Both the position numbers and the translations under genes were made by a program. From assembly GCA_903875605.1 (NCBI GenBank), contig CAIQWT010000092.1:26496-90495 (forward strand): 64,000 nucleotides of DNA, given 5' to 3'. The stretch is from an uncultured Geobacteraceae bacterium (GTDB lineage: Bacteria; Desulfobacterota; Desulfuromonadia; Geobacterales; Pseudopelobacteraceae). The notes beneath the pieces were generated by a model, which searched no databases, was not told the DNA's origin, and saw only the letters and a program-made list of their open reading frames with translations. Positions 46,668-56,198 of the stretch are shown in pieces. Numbering within the stretch: the first letter of the stretch is position 1; each line of letters opens with the position of its first letter.

Positions 46668-48779
46668 CTACTGGGTGGAAGATTTTGATTCGAGGGAGGT
46701 TAGGGCCTGGCGAGCAAGGTTTTGCCAATCAGGATCCTTACCATTTTTAGCTAACTGGTCGAAAAGGCCTTTTGCTCGTTTAGTATTGCCTTCTTGAAGG
46801 TTTATCTGACCGGTCCTGTAGATAAACTCTTCGTTACGCAGATTATTCGGCAACGCAAGGGATGCTTCAAATACCTTCAAAGCCCCTTTTCGATCACCAA
46901 GACTTTCTCTGGCAGAGCCGGCAATAAAATATGCGTCAGGAACAAGCCGTGGATCGCGCCCCAACGGAGCCGCCAGAAAATGATCCATCGCTTTAGCCGA
47001 TTGCGAATAGAGCTGCAGCGACCATAGTGATCTTCCCAATTGGTAATAGCTATCAGCCCGCTGGGCATGCTCCCCTTTGTTAAGCAGCCAGAGAAGCGTC
47101 TCTTTTACCTGCTGATGTTTCTCAGTTGAAAAATATATTGAGCCGAGACGTTCCGTCATCAGACGTGCTCTCTGGTTGGCAGGGAATTTATTCAGAAAGG
47201 ACTTAATAGTCCGCTCCGCTGTAACCGCGTCTCCAATCAGCTCTGCGTTGTCCGCGATGCTGACATATAGCTCCGGGGCTACCGAAGCGGCCCAGGACCT
47301 GTCTACCAGAGCAGTTAAAAGCTTAATTAACTCAATTGGCCTCCCGACTTCTTTGTAGGCGCGGGTAACCGTTGCAAGAAAGCCTGGCTGTTCAACACAA
47401 CTGGCAAGATACTCATGCTGTTCATCCATAAACCGTTTGAGTGCCGAAGGATCCTTATCCCAAGTGGTGCGCCTGAATACTTCTGCAACCAGCACCTCCC
47501 GTATTGTTCTGATAACGGCAGCATAGACTCCGCGTGGAAACTTCCGCTGAAAGCCCATTATCGACTGTAACGCCTCGTTGGCTTCTCCATGAATGGACTC
47601 AAGCAGAACGTATTTAAAGTGTGATTCCTCGCGCATATCCAGATCACCACTCTGCTGAGTTGCGTTTGAATAAACGTCGCTAATCGGGCGATAATTCCAG
47701 GGGGTCGACTGAAGAAACTTACTGTCCGCAACCCGCATCAATGCCATCTGCCGGGCTTTGTTTTCTTTGAAATTTTCCGCTACATTTTGATAAATTGCAC
47801 TGGCTTCGTGTTCATATCCCTGCCTGGTCAAAATGTCACCAAGGCGGACCAGCAGTGCCGGGGCAAATGATTTGTCGGCTAGTCGCGCTACCAGACCGGC
47901 AAGTAGGGACCGGGCTGATGGTAGTTCCCCGCTCCGGGCGATACTGTCTCCATAACAAAATGTGACGCCCGGATTCAAACCAAGGTACGCCGGCCACAAT
48001 TTTTCCGCTTCACGAAAAGCGGTCAGGGCCTGAGTATATTTTTGCAACTTGTACCATGTTTCTCCCAGTCGGTAGAGGGCCAATGGGCGGACTGGCACCT
48101 GATGCGTTGTGAAGCGGGTGAACAATTCCTCGGCTTCGGTCAAATGCCCCTTATAGAGGGCTGCCTCCGCTGCCATAAAATCCTTCTGCTCTGCTTCAGT
48201 AAGAAAGTTCTTCAGAACCAGTCGATCCGTTTGAGAAAACGGGATCTCTGACTTAAGCGGTGGATCAAAATCCCTTACCAGCTTTTCAACACCTTTCCAG
48301 ATTTTATCTCGCCCCGCCAGTGATGGCTGCGGCACTCCGGGCTTGAAAGACGCTCCAATATCTACCGTTATGGCGCTAATGTCCGGGCGGGAGAGATCTC
48401 GCCATCCGGCCTTTTGAGAAATCTGGAATGTTACCAGCAGATTATCGCCCCGTTTTTTCAACACCAAACCGCCGATATTTTTGTCGGAATAGCGACGATA
48501 TTTTTTAAACAGTGTGCCATCGGTATCTTGCATGACAAGGCGCAGACGATTGCCTGGTATTGCCAAGAGCCTGTACTGCGGCGTACTTGCCAGACGGACG
48601 GTGAGACGAGTGAAGTCTTTTTGCGGTCGGATATCTATCCGGTACAGATGGTTGGGAATAGATGCAGAGGCAATACAAGGGAACAGTGCGAGGGCAAAGA
48701 CAAGTAGCAAAACGTAGAAAGCTGGTAAGCGGCGACTACGTTGTATGGCTGTTGACTGTGGAACTTTAGTTTGAGCCAT
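46668..48779 (-). CDS. TPR-repeat exported protein
   Basis: 703 aa, N-term signal/TM, AMIN-like N-domain, multiple TPR-type repeats (ALYRLGETWYKLQKYTQALTAFREAEKLWP). Confidence 0.75.
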   Translation of the reverse strand: MAQTKVPQSTAIQRSRRLPAFYVLLLVFALALFPCIASASIPNHLYRIDIRPQKDFTRLTVRLASTPQYRLLAIPGNRLRLVMQDTDGTLFKKYRRYSDKNIGGLVLKKRGDNLLVTFQISQKAGWRDLSRPDISAITVDIGASFKPGVPQPSLAGRDKIWKGVEKLVRDFDPPLKSEIPFSQTDRLVLKNFLTEAEQKDFMAAEAALYKGHLTEAEELFTRFTTHQVPVRPLALYRLGETWYKLQKYTQALTAFREAEKLWPAYLGLNPGVTFCYGDSIARSGELPSARSLLAGLVARLADKSFAPALLVRLGDILTRQGYEHEASAIYQNVAENFKENKARQMALMRVADSKFLQSTPWNYRPISDVYSNATQQSGDLDMREESHFKYVLLESIHGEANEALQSIMGFQRKFPRGVYAAVIRTIREVLVAEVFRRTTWDKDPSALKRFMDEQHEYLASCVEQPGFLATVTRAYKEVGRPIELIKLLTALVDRSWAASVAPELYVSIADNAELIGDAVTAERTIKSFLNKFPANQRARLMTERLGSIYFSTEKHQQVKETLLWLLNKGEHAQRADSYYQLGRSLWSLQLYSQSAKAMDHFLAAPLGRDPRLVPDAYFIAGSARESLGDRKGALKVFEASLALPNNLRNEEFIYRTGQINLQEGNTKRAKGLFDQLAKNGKDPDWQNLARQALTSLESKSSTQ

Positions 48780-48798
48780 TATCAGACCCGCTTGAAAA

Positions 48799-49866
48799 CT
48801 AATCTTGAGTAATTTTACAGTAACGACGGACTTTTGATGTCACATCGTCACCATTGAAGGGCTTAATAATTATATCCCTTGCGCCATATTTAAGAGCTTT
48901 CAGGACGGCGGTTCGAGTCCAGCACTCAGCACTCATGATTATCGGCGGCGGTGAATCCTGACGCATCGCATTGACTTTTATACAGACGGCAAGCTCCCGG
49001 TCATCTGCGTTCTGAGAGCCAATTATGACGAGCTTTACATTCCGGCCGGCAAACAACTCCTTAATATCAGCATTAAGTGTGCCTTCAGCAACCTGATACC
49101 CTGTAAAAGCCAACAACCCGATTATCTGCAGGCGCTGTTCTTCATCATCCTCCAACACAATAATACTGTCAATACCATCAATAACAGCCGGTAAAGTATC
49201 TGCCCCTTCTTCGCCATCAGAATCGGAATCCGCCTCAATATCAGACTCTAAATCCTCGGCAGCTCCCGCCGCTTCAGCAGACAGCGGCTGCGGATCAAAA
49301 ATATCACCCAGGGCGACCGGGATAAGTACATCCAGATGATTCATTTCCTGCCCCGGCATTTCCAGCGTGGAGCGGAACATCAGGTAATCGCCATCCGGAA
49401 GCGGCTCTTCCTGACTTAATTGATCAATTTCTGGAATGTGTTTCTTTGGGGAAAGCAGCTTGAGGCGAACTTTATTTGGCAGTGTCCCCTGAAAAACGGT
49501 GTTTAGAGCGCCGTTAACCATGTTGGCAATCTCAGAAAAAGCATCAATATCATCATTTTCTATGATTGAGAGGCGCTTTTTCTCCTGGATGCGCGCCGGT
49601 GGGATACCGAGAAGAATACTGCTCAGGACAATGGCATCACGCAGCGAAAAGACAAGGTAAAACTGCCCTGCATAGGCTTCACCAGAGTCAACGCCAAGAA
49701 CGAAGCAGCCATCATCAAGCCCACCGAAATAAGAACTCTTGCTTGTCGAAAGAGAATCTGAAAGGGCAATGGAGAGCTCTTGCCCCAGAAGCATGCCGCT
49801 TTCTTCGCCAGCCTGCTTCAGCGCTGCTTCCAGCATCCCGTATAACGTAGTATACCCATCCATCAA
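48799..49866 (-). CDS. CheC/CheX-like domain fused to a degenerate receiver domain
   Basis: N-domain DIDAFSEIANMVNGALNTVFQG (CheC/CheX-like ExxN motif), acidic linker DLESDIEADSDSDGEEG, C-terminal REC-like IIVLEDDEEQRL...IIMSAECWTRTAVLKALKYGARDIIIKPF. Confidence 0.7.
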   Translation of the reverse strand: MMDGYTTLYGMLEAALKQAGEESGMLLGQELSIALSDSLSTSKSSYFGGLDDGCFVLGVDSGEAYAGQFYLVFSLRDAIVLSSILLGIPPARIQEKKRLSIIENDDIDAFSEIANMVNGALNTVFQGTLPNKVRLKLLSPKKHIPEIDQLSQEEPLPDGDYLMFRSTLEMPGQEMNHLDVLIPVALGDIFDPQPLSAEAAGAAEDLESDIEADSDSDGEEGADTLPAVIDGIDSIIVLEDDEEQRLQIIGLLAFTGYQVAEGTLNADIKELFAGRNVKLVIIGSQNADDRELAVCIKVNAMRQDSPPPIIMSAECWTRTAVLKALKYGARDIIIKPFNGDDVTSKVRRYCKITQD

Positions 49867-49928
49867 ATATCGGCTTCCGGTACAGGTTCAGTGTAAGGGG
49901 TGTACATCATGATATACTCTGACACCGG

Positions 49929-50435
49929 CTAATCTTCCTTCTTTAGTGTAAGACCGACCAGCAGAGTATAGCCCTCTACGTTAAAAGGGACCACTACACA
50001 ATCATTATCGGAAAGCGAGTTAACAGTGTAGTCTTCTCCAGAGATCACGGTCGGGATCGACAGCTTGACATCCAGCCCGCCCTTAGAAAGCACTTGCTTG
50101 ACGTTGCCACCAAGCATGTTGGCGATTTCTCCGATAGCATCATTCAAGTCGTCATTAACCTCATCACAGTCAATACCGAGCATATTTGAAGTAATCTTCA
50201 GAGCTAGAGCAACCGGACAGTGGATTGAAATAACTCCGGAATACGTTCCGGCAAAGCCCACCATTCCGGTAATGCTGCACTTGAAACGGCTGACCGGCTC
50301 CTTGAGCGGAAAGTCATCGGCAACGTCCATCATGACCATAGCTGAGAAGACTTCCCTGGTTGCATCAATCACGTAACCCGCTACCTGCTCTTCGGTAAAG
50401 CTGGTTGACCGGGTGATGTCAGGGTTAAGACTCAT
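49929..50435 (-). CDS. chemotaxis phosphatase CheX-like protein
   Basis: NDAIGEIANMLGGNVKQVLSKGGLDVKLSIPTVISGEDY. Confidence 0.85.
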   Translation of the reverse strand: MSLNPDITRSTSFTEEQVAGYVIDATREVFSAMVMMDVADDFPLKEPVSRFKCSITGMVGFAGTYSGVISIHCPVALALKITSNMLGIDCDEVNDDLNDAIGEIANMLGGNVKQVLSKGGLDVKLSIPTVISGEDYTVNSLSDNDCVVVPFNVEGYTLLVGLTLKKED

Positions 50436-50797
50436 ATCAATCCTCCCAGCTTTTCCTGGAGCTGGTCTGGTGTGAATGGTTTTTTAATGCTGTCACTGGC
50501 ACCGCTTGACATCGCCTCTGCTATGATCTCTTCGCCACCTTCCGTCGTAATCATAACAATAGGTGTAGAATTGCCGTTAGCGCGTACTGCTTTGACAAAT
50601 TCAAGCCCGTCCATGTTAGGCATATTAATATCGGAAAGAATCAACTGGATTGATTTTCCCGATGCAATAACTCCTAACCCTTCGATACCGTCACCGGCTT
50701 CGTAGATTTCGTCAACAGTAAGCCCGGCCTGGCGAAGAGATCTCGAAATGATTTTACGCATGGTGGATGAATCATCAACAATCAGAATGTTAGCCAT
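50432..50797 (-). CDS. CheY-like response regulator
   Basis: ILIVDDSSTMRKIISRSLRQAGL; LILSDINMPNMDGLEFVKAVRA; IKKPFTPDQLQEKL. Confidence 0.93.
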   Translation of the reverse strand: MANILIVDDSSTMRKIISRSLRQAGLTVDEIYEAGDGIEGLGVIASGKSIQLILSDINMPNMDGLEFVKAVRANGNSTPIVMITTEGGEEIIAEAMSSGASDSIKKPFTPDQLQEKLGGLI

Positions 50798-50945
50798 AAC
50801 AGTTTACTCCTTTTCTTATTTGTTCTTAGCATTATGGCTGAGATTGTTAACATACTGCCTTTAAAGTCAGCATGAACTCAGCCGAGAGGATTATAACTGT
50901 TTTTTTCTTCAGTGCAACTATGTAGTGAATAAAATAAAAAAAAAT

Positions 50946-52355
50946 TTAACATCCGGCGATTATTGCCGCTTGGCTCAGGAAGCGCTCTACACCATTCTGA
51001 GTTCCCGCTTCGCTGTAAAGACGCAATACCGGCTCTGTTCCGGACGGGCGAATCAGCAACCAATCACCACTTTCGAAGATGAACTTGAAGCCGTCGCTGA
51101 AATTGGTGGAGACAACCAACTGGCCATCAATAGATGTTGGCGGATTTGAACGCAATCTCTCAATCAGCTGTTCTTTGGCGTCATCTTCAATGCGACGATC
51201 AATGCGCTTATAATAGAAATGCCCGATATCGTCCATCGTCTCATTAAGCAATTGACGCAGTCCCTTGCCGCTGACCGCAACAGCCTCCAGCAACAGGAGC
51301 CCGAGCAGAATCCCGTCACGTTCCGGTATATGTCCTTTTACACCAAGCCCTCCAGACTCTTCTCCACCCATAAGAATATCGCGTTCAAGCATTAACTCGC
51401 AGATATGCTTGAAGCCGATCGGTGTTTCAAAAAGTTCCAGTCCGAATTTTGCCGCCAGCAGGTCAATCATACGAGTGGTAGAAACTGTTTTGACCACTGC
51501 ACCGGTTAGTTTCTTATGTTCGATTAAATGCCTGAGTATGACGGTAAAAATGCAGTGAGATGAAAAGAAATCACCATTCTCGTCAACAGCCCCGATTCGG
51601 TCGGCATCGCCATCCAGTGCCAGGCCGACCTGATATGTACCGCTTTTTAGAAGTGCGCATAGTTCCTGAAGGTTTTGGCCGATCGGCTCAGGGGGCACTC
51701 CTCCAAAGGAGGGGTTCTCGATGGTGTGAATTTCGTCGACTCCCGGCAGCAGGCGTGTAATAAAACCGCTGCCGGCACCATACATAGGATCAACAACCGC
51801 TTTTATTCCGGTCTTTGTTATCAGATCAAGGTCAACGTAACGACTGATCTGGTGGAAATATCCTTCACAAGGATCAAAAAGTATAACCGCCCCTTTTTTA
51901 ATGGCCTCTTCATAAGGAATTGCTATGACTCTGCGCTCGTTTTCTAAGTTATACTTAACAATTTCCTCAAGAATTATGGTCGTGGCGGGAAGAGCAGAAC
52001 CACCAAAAGCCTCCTTGACTTTGAAACCATTATATTCCGGCGGGTTATGACTTGCAGTAATCATAATTCCGGCACCTGATCCGGTTTCCCGAACGGCCCA
52101 TGAGACTGCCGGTGTCGGGGCGTAATCTTCCGTCAAGCGGACAAAAATGCCGTTCCCTGCCGCTATTTCTGCCACTCTCCGGGCGAAATCCTGTGACATG
52201 AAACGACGATCATAACCGATTACCAGCCCTTTATTCCCCAAACCCTCACGATTCAGATAATCCATGGTAGCCTGTGCTACCCTTGAAAGGTTTTCAAAGG
52301 TGAAGTCTCTGGCAATAACACCACGCCAGCCATCCGTACCAAATTTGATCTCCAT
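50946..52355 (-). CDS. phosphoglucomutase/phosphomannomutase family protein
   Basis: FGTDGWRGVIARDFT; ITASHNPPEYNGFK; ALDGDADRIGAVDENG; IRPSGTEPVLRLY. Confidence 0.93.
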   Translation of the reverse strand: MEIKFGTDGWRGVIARDFTFENLSRVAQATMDYLNREGLGNKGLVIGYDRRFMSQDFARRVAEIAAGNGIFVRLTEDYAPTPAVSWAVRETGSGAGIMITASHNPPEYNGFKVKEAFGGSALPATTIILEEIVKYNLENERRVIAIPYEEAIKKGAVILFDPCEGYFHQISRYVDLDLITKTGIKAVVDPMYGAGSGFITRLLPGVDEIHTIENPSFGGVPPEPIGQNLQELCALLKSGTYQVGLALDGDADRIGAVDENGDFFSSHCIFTVILRHLIEHKKLTGAVVKTVSTTRMIDLLAAKFGLELFETPIGFKHICELMLERDILMGGEESGGLGVKGHIPERDGILLGLLLLEAVAVSGKGLRQLLNETMDDIGHFYYKRIDRRIEDDAKEQLIERLRSNPPTSIDGQLVVSTNFSDGFKFIFESGDWLLIRPSGTEPVLRLYSEAGTQNGVERFLSQAAIIAGC

Positions 52356-52375
52356 TATTTCTCCTTAGAAACCTA

Positions 52376-52648
52376 TTAACTCTGTTTGTTATCAAGCCAC
52401 TGCAACCACACCAACACTTCGGCAACCGCCCGGTACAGCTCGGGAGGGATGAACTGATCATTATCAACCTGCATCAACAACCTCACCAGATCAGGTGATT
52501 CATGTACATACACACCCGCTTCATGGGCACAGGCAATTATCGCTTCGGCGGCAACCCCTTTGCCACGGGCGACGACTACCGGCGCATAGTAACCCTGCTT
52601 GTAGGAAAGCGCCGCTGCCTTACGCTCATCAGCGTTACGCCGTTGCAT
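52376..52648 (-). CDS. FlhB C-terminal-domain-like protein (FlhX-type)
   Basis: 90 aa; AALSYKQGYYAPVVVARGKGVAAEAIIACAHEAGVYVHESPDLVRLLMQVDNDQFIPPELYRAVAEVLVWL matches the FlhB post-NPTH fragment. Confidence 0.88.
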   Translation of the reverse strand: MQRRNADERKAAALSYKQGYYAPVVVARGKGVAAEAIIACAHEAGVYVHESPDLVRLLMQVDNDQFIPPELYRAVAEVLVWLQWLDNKQS

Positions 52649-54863
52649 GGCCGAAGCTAATCTCCACCGGCGTCAGTCCGGCACCCGCTAACTGTTCCGT
52701 CAGGCGCACCCTGCCGGTGTCCAGAATCGGAACGGCCGAAATGCTATCAGCAGCGATTTTAACTGTGATACGAGTTCCATTGAGTGCAAGTAGTGCCGTC
52801 ACCGGCCCAAGAGTGGGGAGGTTGATTGTGACGCTGCTTTCCCAACTCCGCTCGCGACCACCTGACCGGTTACGTTCCGCCTCCCTCTCAGTGACAGTCC
52901 ATTCAAGTTGCTGACCGGGAAACAGCTCTCCGCGAAACGCCAACTGGCTGTTCTGCAGGGCAGACAACTGTTCACTGACTATCGGCAGACTGCGCTGATC
53001 AGCTATTCCTTCATGTGCCATACTTGTGCCGGCTTTTTTAAAGACAGCCTCCATTATTTCGGCTGAACCGGTACGGACGCTGGCACGCGCAAGTTCCTCT
53101 GCCGGCACAGCAGCATATTCCGATGACTGAGCAAGACGAGGAGACAGTCGCCCCTGTGGCTCCCGAAGAATCTCCTCAAGCGGGTATTCGCCGCCAAACC
53201 AGCGGGCAAGATGGGATTCGTAAAAAAGGCCGCTTTCGCGAAGCCCCTGCTGAAGCATCCGACCGAGATGTGGAGCATCAGAGGTCGGCTCCGCCAACAG
53301 GGCACTCAGGAGACCCAGAGTCGCCAGGGCGGGAGCCTGAGTAGTTGTTTCGCCCAGAAAACCGCTTAACCAGCGGCCGGTTTCACTGACACGCGAATCT
53401 CCCGGACGACCAAAACGGGTCATCAAAAATGTTAACGATTGCTCTTCACTTATAAAAAACAGATTGATAAGGTCACCACGTGAGTGCCCCTTAGGCAGGA
53501 TGAATTCAAGATTCAATCCCGCAACCATCACCATGAAACGGCCGCCACCAAGTGCCGCCAGAATTTCGCCCTTCAACTGCTGTCCTGGGGCAAATCCGCT
53601 AGTTGCGCCTTGTTGATTAAGGGCTTCAAGCAATGCAAGACGGTTTCCCTTTATCACGGCTTGAAGAAGCTTGGCCATATCATCGCTGAATTCTATACCA
53701 TTACCTGGTGTGATAGTCACCTCACGTGCCGAGAGAAGCGAAGCCTGCACTTCAGTTGACTGGACCGGGGGGGGCTGGCTACGCAAAACGGATTGATAGG
53801 TCATGGCTTCGTCCCTAATTGCCGTAAATGCCGGCGAATCGGGGGGTAAGCTTTTTAGTACTGTATTCAGTCGATTCAGCACATACATCTGCTGATTTGA
53901 CACTCCACCGTCACTATGTTCCAGTACGCTTAACCAGCGCCCGGCTTCGCTTAATACTCCGGACGTGCTATCTGGCAGCATGCGTGGAATTGCGAAGGTC
54001 AATTTCGGCTCTGCTGTTATGTAGGTAAGCCTGAGAATCTCTCCATTTTGAACAGTACGAGGCAGAACCATCTCTACAGGTGTACCGGCAATCCGGACAA
54101 ATACCCTGCCGCCCGGCAGTGTGCCGACAACTACAGCCTCAACATCTTCCCCTGGCAGTAATGGCAGTGGCGTTAGCGGCTGATTAGCAGCCTCGATAAG
54201 AATAAAACGTGAATTGTTGGCAATTGTTTGTAGAATCCTGCCTGCATTAGTTTCAAAAGCAGCCAACCGGGTCTGCTCATGAGTAAGCCTGGATCCACTC
54301 TGCTGAAAAGCAGCCCCCGGCTGGTTTCTCCGATCTTCCATGGAATCAGTAGAAAGTCGTGGTGCGACTCGGCCTCCGTCCCGCAGGGAACTGTAGGTCA
54401 GGGCCTCATCCATCAGGTTAGCCAATACACCCGTTTCACCCGATGAACGACGCAGCATATCGCCGATATTCTGGAGCGATGAACGGAATTGTGGGTCGAC
54501 TATCTGTTCTTTTGAAACCAGCAGACTCAGTAAACGCGATGCGTCAGAAAGGCTGACAGGAGGCGGAGAACCCGCCTGACGGGCGATGGCAAAGGTGGAT
54601 CGCGGCTCAGCGGAGACAAAAGTCATCTCCAGAGTCTGCCCAGTACGAACAGTCATCGGCAGATCAAGATTAAACCGTTCACTCCCGACCTGAACCTGAG
54701 CACGGTTGTTGGGCAGAGTTGACAGAACTTCCGCGCTGACCCGCTGACCAGGAACCAGCGAAGTTATACCGCCGGACTCACGTTCTGCAGAGACAAATGA
54801 GAGGTTGGAAGCGCGTGACAGCAGATCATAAACCTGCTGTTGGATGTCCACTGCTAGAGCCAT
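52635..54863 (-). CDS. FliK-like flagellar hook-length control domain protein
   Basis: 742 aa; C-term LEWTVTEREAERNRSGGRERSWESSVTINLPTLGPVTALLALNGTRITVKIAADS; overlaps the flhX-like gene. Confidence 0.7.
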   Translation of the reverse strand: MALAVDIQQQVYDLLSRASNLSFVSAERESGGITSLVPGQRVSAEVLSTLPNNRAQVQVGSERFNLDLPMTVRTGQTLEMTFVSAEPRSTFAIARQAGSPPPVSLSDASRLLSLLVSKEQIVDPQFRSSLQNIGDMLRRSSGETGVLANLMDEALTYSSLRDGGRVAPRLSTDSMEDRRNQPGAAFQQSGSRLTHEQTRLAAFETNAGRILQTIANNSRFILIEAANQPLTPLPLLPGEDVEAVVVGTLPGGRVFVRIAGTPVEMVLPRTVQNGEILRLTYITAEPKLTFAIPRMLPDSTSGVLSEAGRWLSVLEHSDGGVSNQQMYVLNRLNTVLKSLPPDSPAFTAIRDEAMTYQSVLRSQPPPVQSTEVQASLLSAREVTITPGNGIEFSDDMAKLLQAVIKGNRLALLEALNQQGATSGFAPGQQLKGEILAALGGGRFMVMVAGLNLEFILPKGHSRGDLINLFFISEEQSLTFLMTRFGRPGDSRVSETGRWLSGFLGETTTQAPALATLGLLSALLAEPTSDAPHLGRMLQQGLRESGLFYESHLARWFGGEYPLEEILREPQGRLSPRLAQSSEYAAVPAEELARASVRTGSAEIMEAVFKKAGTSMAHEGIADQRSLPIVSEQLSALQNSQLAFRGELFPGQQLEWTVTEREAERNRSGGRERSWESSVTINLPTLGPVTALLALNGTRITVKIAADSISAVPILDTGRVRLTEQLAGAGLTPVEISFGHATA

Positions 54864-54986
54864 ACTATTCCCGGGTTATATGCAGATACTTTGTTCATTC
54901 CAGTAACTTACCAATTTGTCCGGCGCCAGCAAATGCTGACTGGCATGTACCACCACTACCGCTAATATTCGTATAACTGTTTAAAG

Positions 54987-56198
54987 TCACTTGATCAACT
55001 GATTCAATTCAAAAATAGGTAACAGCACCGCCAGTACCACGATGCCCACCGCCAAACCCATCGCCAGTACCAACAACGGTTCCATCAAACCCATCAGCCT
55101 TGTCAGGCGAGCGCTGAACTCTCGTTCATAGGCAACTCCCGCTTTTACCAGCATGCCTTCCAGGTTGCCGCTCTTCTCTCCCACGCCAACCAGATGTACT
55201 AATAACGGAGGAAACAGGGGGCTCTTCTTCAGACTTCCCGACAGGGTTCCACCTTGAGCAACATCCTCCATAACGCCGCGTAGAAACGTGCGATACACCC
55301 GGTTTACGACGACTTCCCCGGTGATTTCAAGAGCCCGCATGATTGGCACTCCGCTGGAAAGTAGCAGTCCGAGTACTCTGGCGAAGCGGGAGAGGATCAA
55401 GCGTTGCAGCATACCTCCGGCCATAGGAAGGCTCAGCAGCAGATCATCCCGTTTCAAGCGCATATCGTCTCGCTTTATGGCTTTTCGGTAAATAGGAACT
55501 GAAGCGATGATCATGGCGGTGGGGAGCCACCAATAACCTTGCAGGAAATGACTTACTTTTATGAGGAGGACCGTGATGAGCGGCAGCGCGGCCTTACTGT
55601 CTTCGAAAATGGTCACAATGCGGGGAATGACGACCGTCAGCAGAAAGAGCATTACTCCACCGCCAACCAGAATCATCAGTATCGGATAGGCAAGTGCAGA
55701 CGTCACCTTACTTCGCACCTGTTCCTGTTCTTCAAGAAAATCTGCAAGGCGCTCAAGTACTGCATCGAGGGCACCACCCGCCTCTCCTGCCGCCACCATG
55801 CTGACGTAGCTTTCGCCAAAGACATCAGGCTCAGCCGCTAGTGCCCTAGACAGGGATGCACCCTCTGCTATACGCTCTTTTACCCTAACCAGAGCCTGAC
55901 GCAGCAGACCGCTTTCCTCCTGTTCGCAGAGAGAACCCATCGCTTCAAAAAGTGGAACTGATGACGCCACCAGAGTGGCAAGACGACGGGTAAAAAGGGA
56001 CAGTTCATCGGTCGGCACACCACGGCGAAATGAGAATGATCCGGAGTTGCCGGCAGCGCCACCCTCTTCCACAACTTCTCTCGGCAGCAACCCTTTGATT
56101 TTAAGTTGCTGCGTCGCCTGACGTTCGGAATCAGCCTCAACGGAGCCTGAAACCGAAGCGCCAGCTGCACTATAAGCCTTATAGCGGAACGTCGGCAT
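54987..56198 (-). CDS. gspF: type II secretion system inner membrane protein GspF
   Basis: PTFRYKAYSAAGASVSGSVEADSERQATQQLKIKGLLPREV; FTRRLATLVASSVPLFEAMGSL. Confidence 0.92.
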   Translation of the reverse strand: MPTFRYKAYSAAGASVSGSVEADSERQATQQLKIKGLLPREVVEEGGAAGNSGSFSFRRGVPTDELSLFTRRLATLVASSVPLFEAMGSLCEQEESGLLRQALVRVKERIAEGASLSRALAAEPDVFGESYVSMVAAGEAGGALDAVLERLADFLEEQEQVRSKVTSALAYPILMILVGGGVMLFLLTVVIPRIVTIFEDSKAALPLITVLLIKVSHFLQGYWWLPTAMIIASVPIYRKAIKRDDMRLKRDDLLLSLPMAGGMLQRLILSRFARVLGLLLSSGVPIMRALEITGEVVVNRVYRTFLRGVMEDVAQGGTLSGSLKKSPLFPPLLVHLVGVGEKSGNLEGMLVKAGVAYEREFSARLTRLMGLMEPLLVLAMGLAVGIVVLAVLLPIFELNQLIK

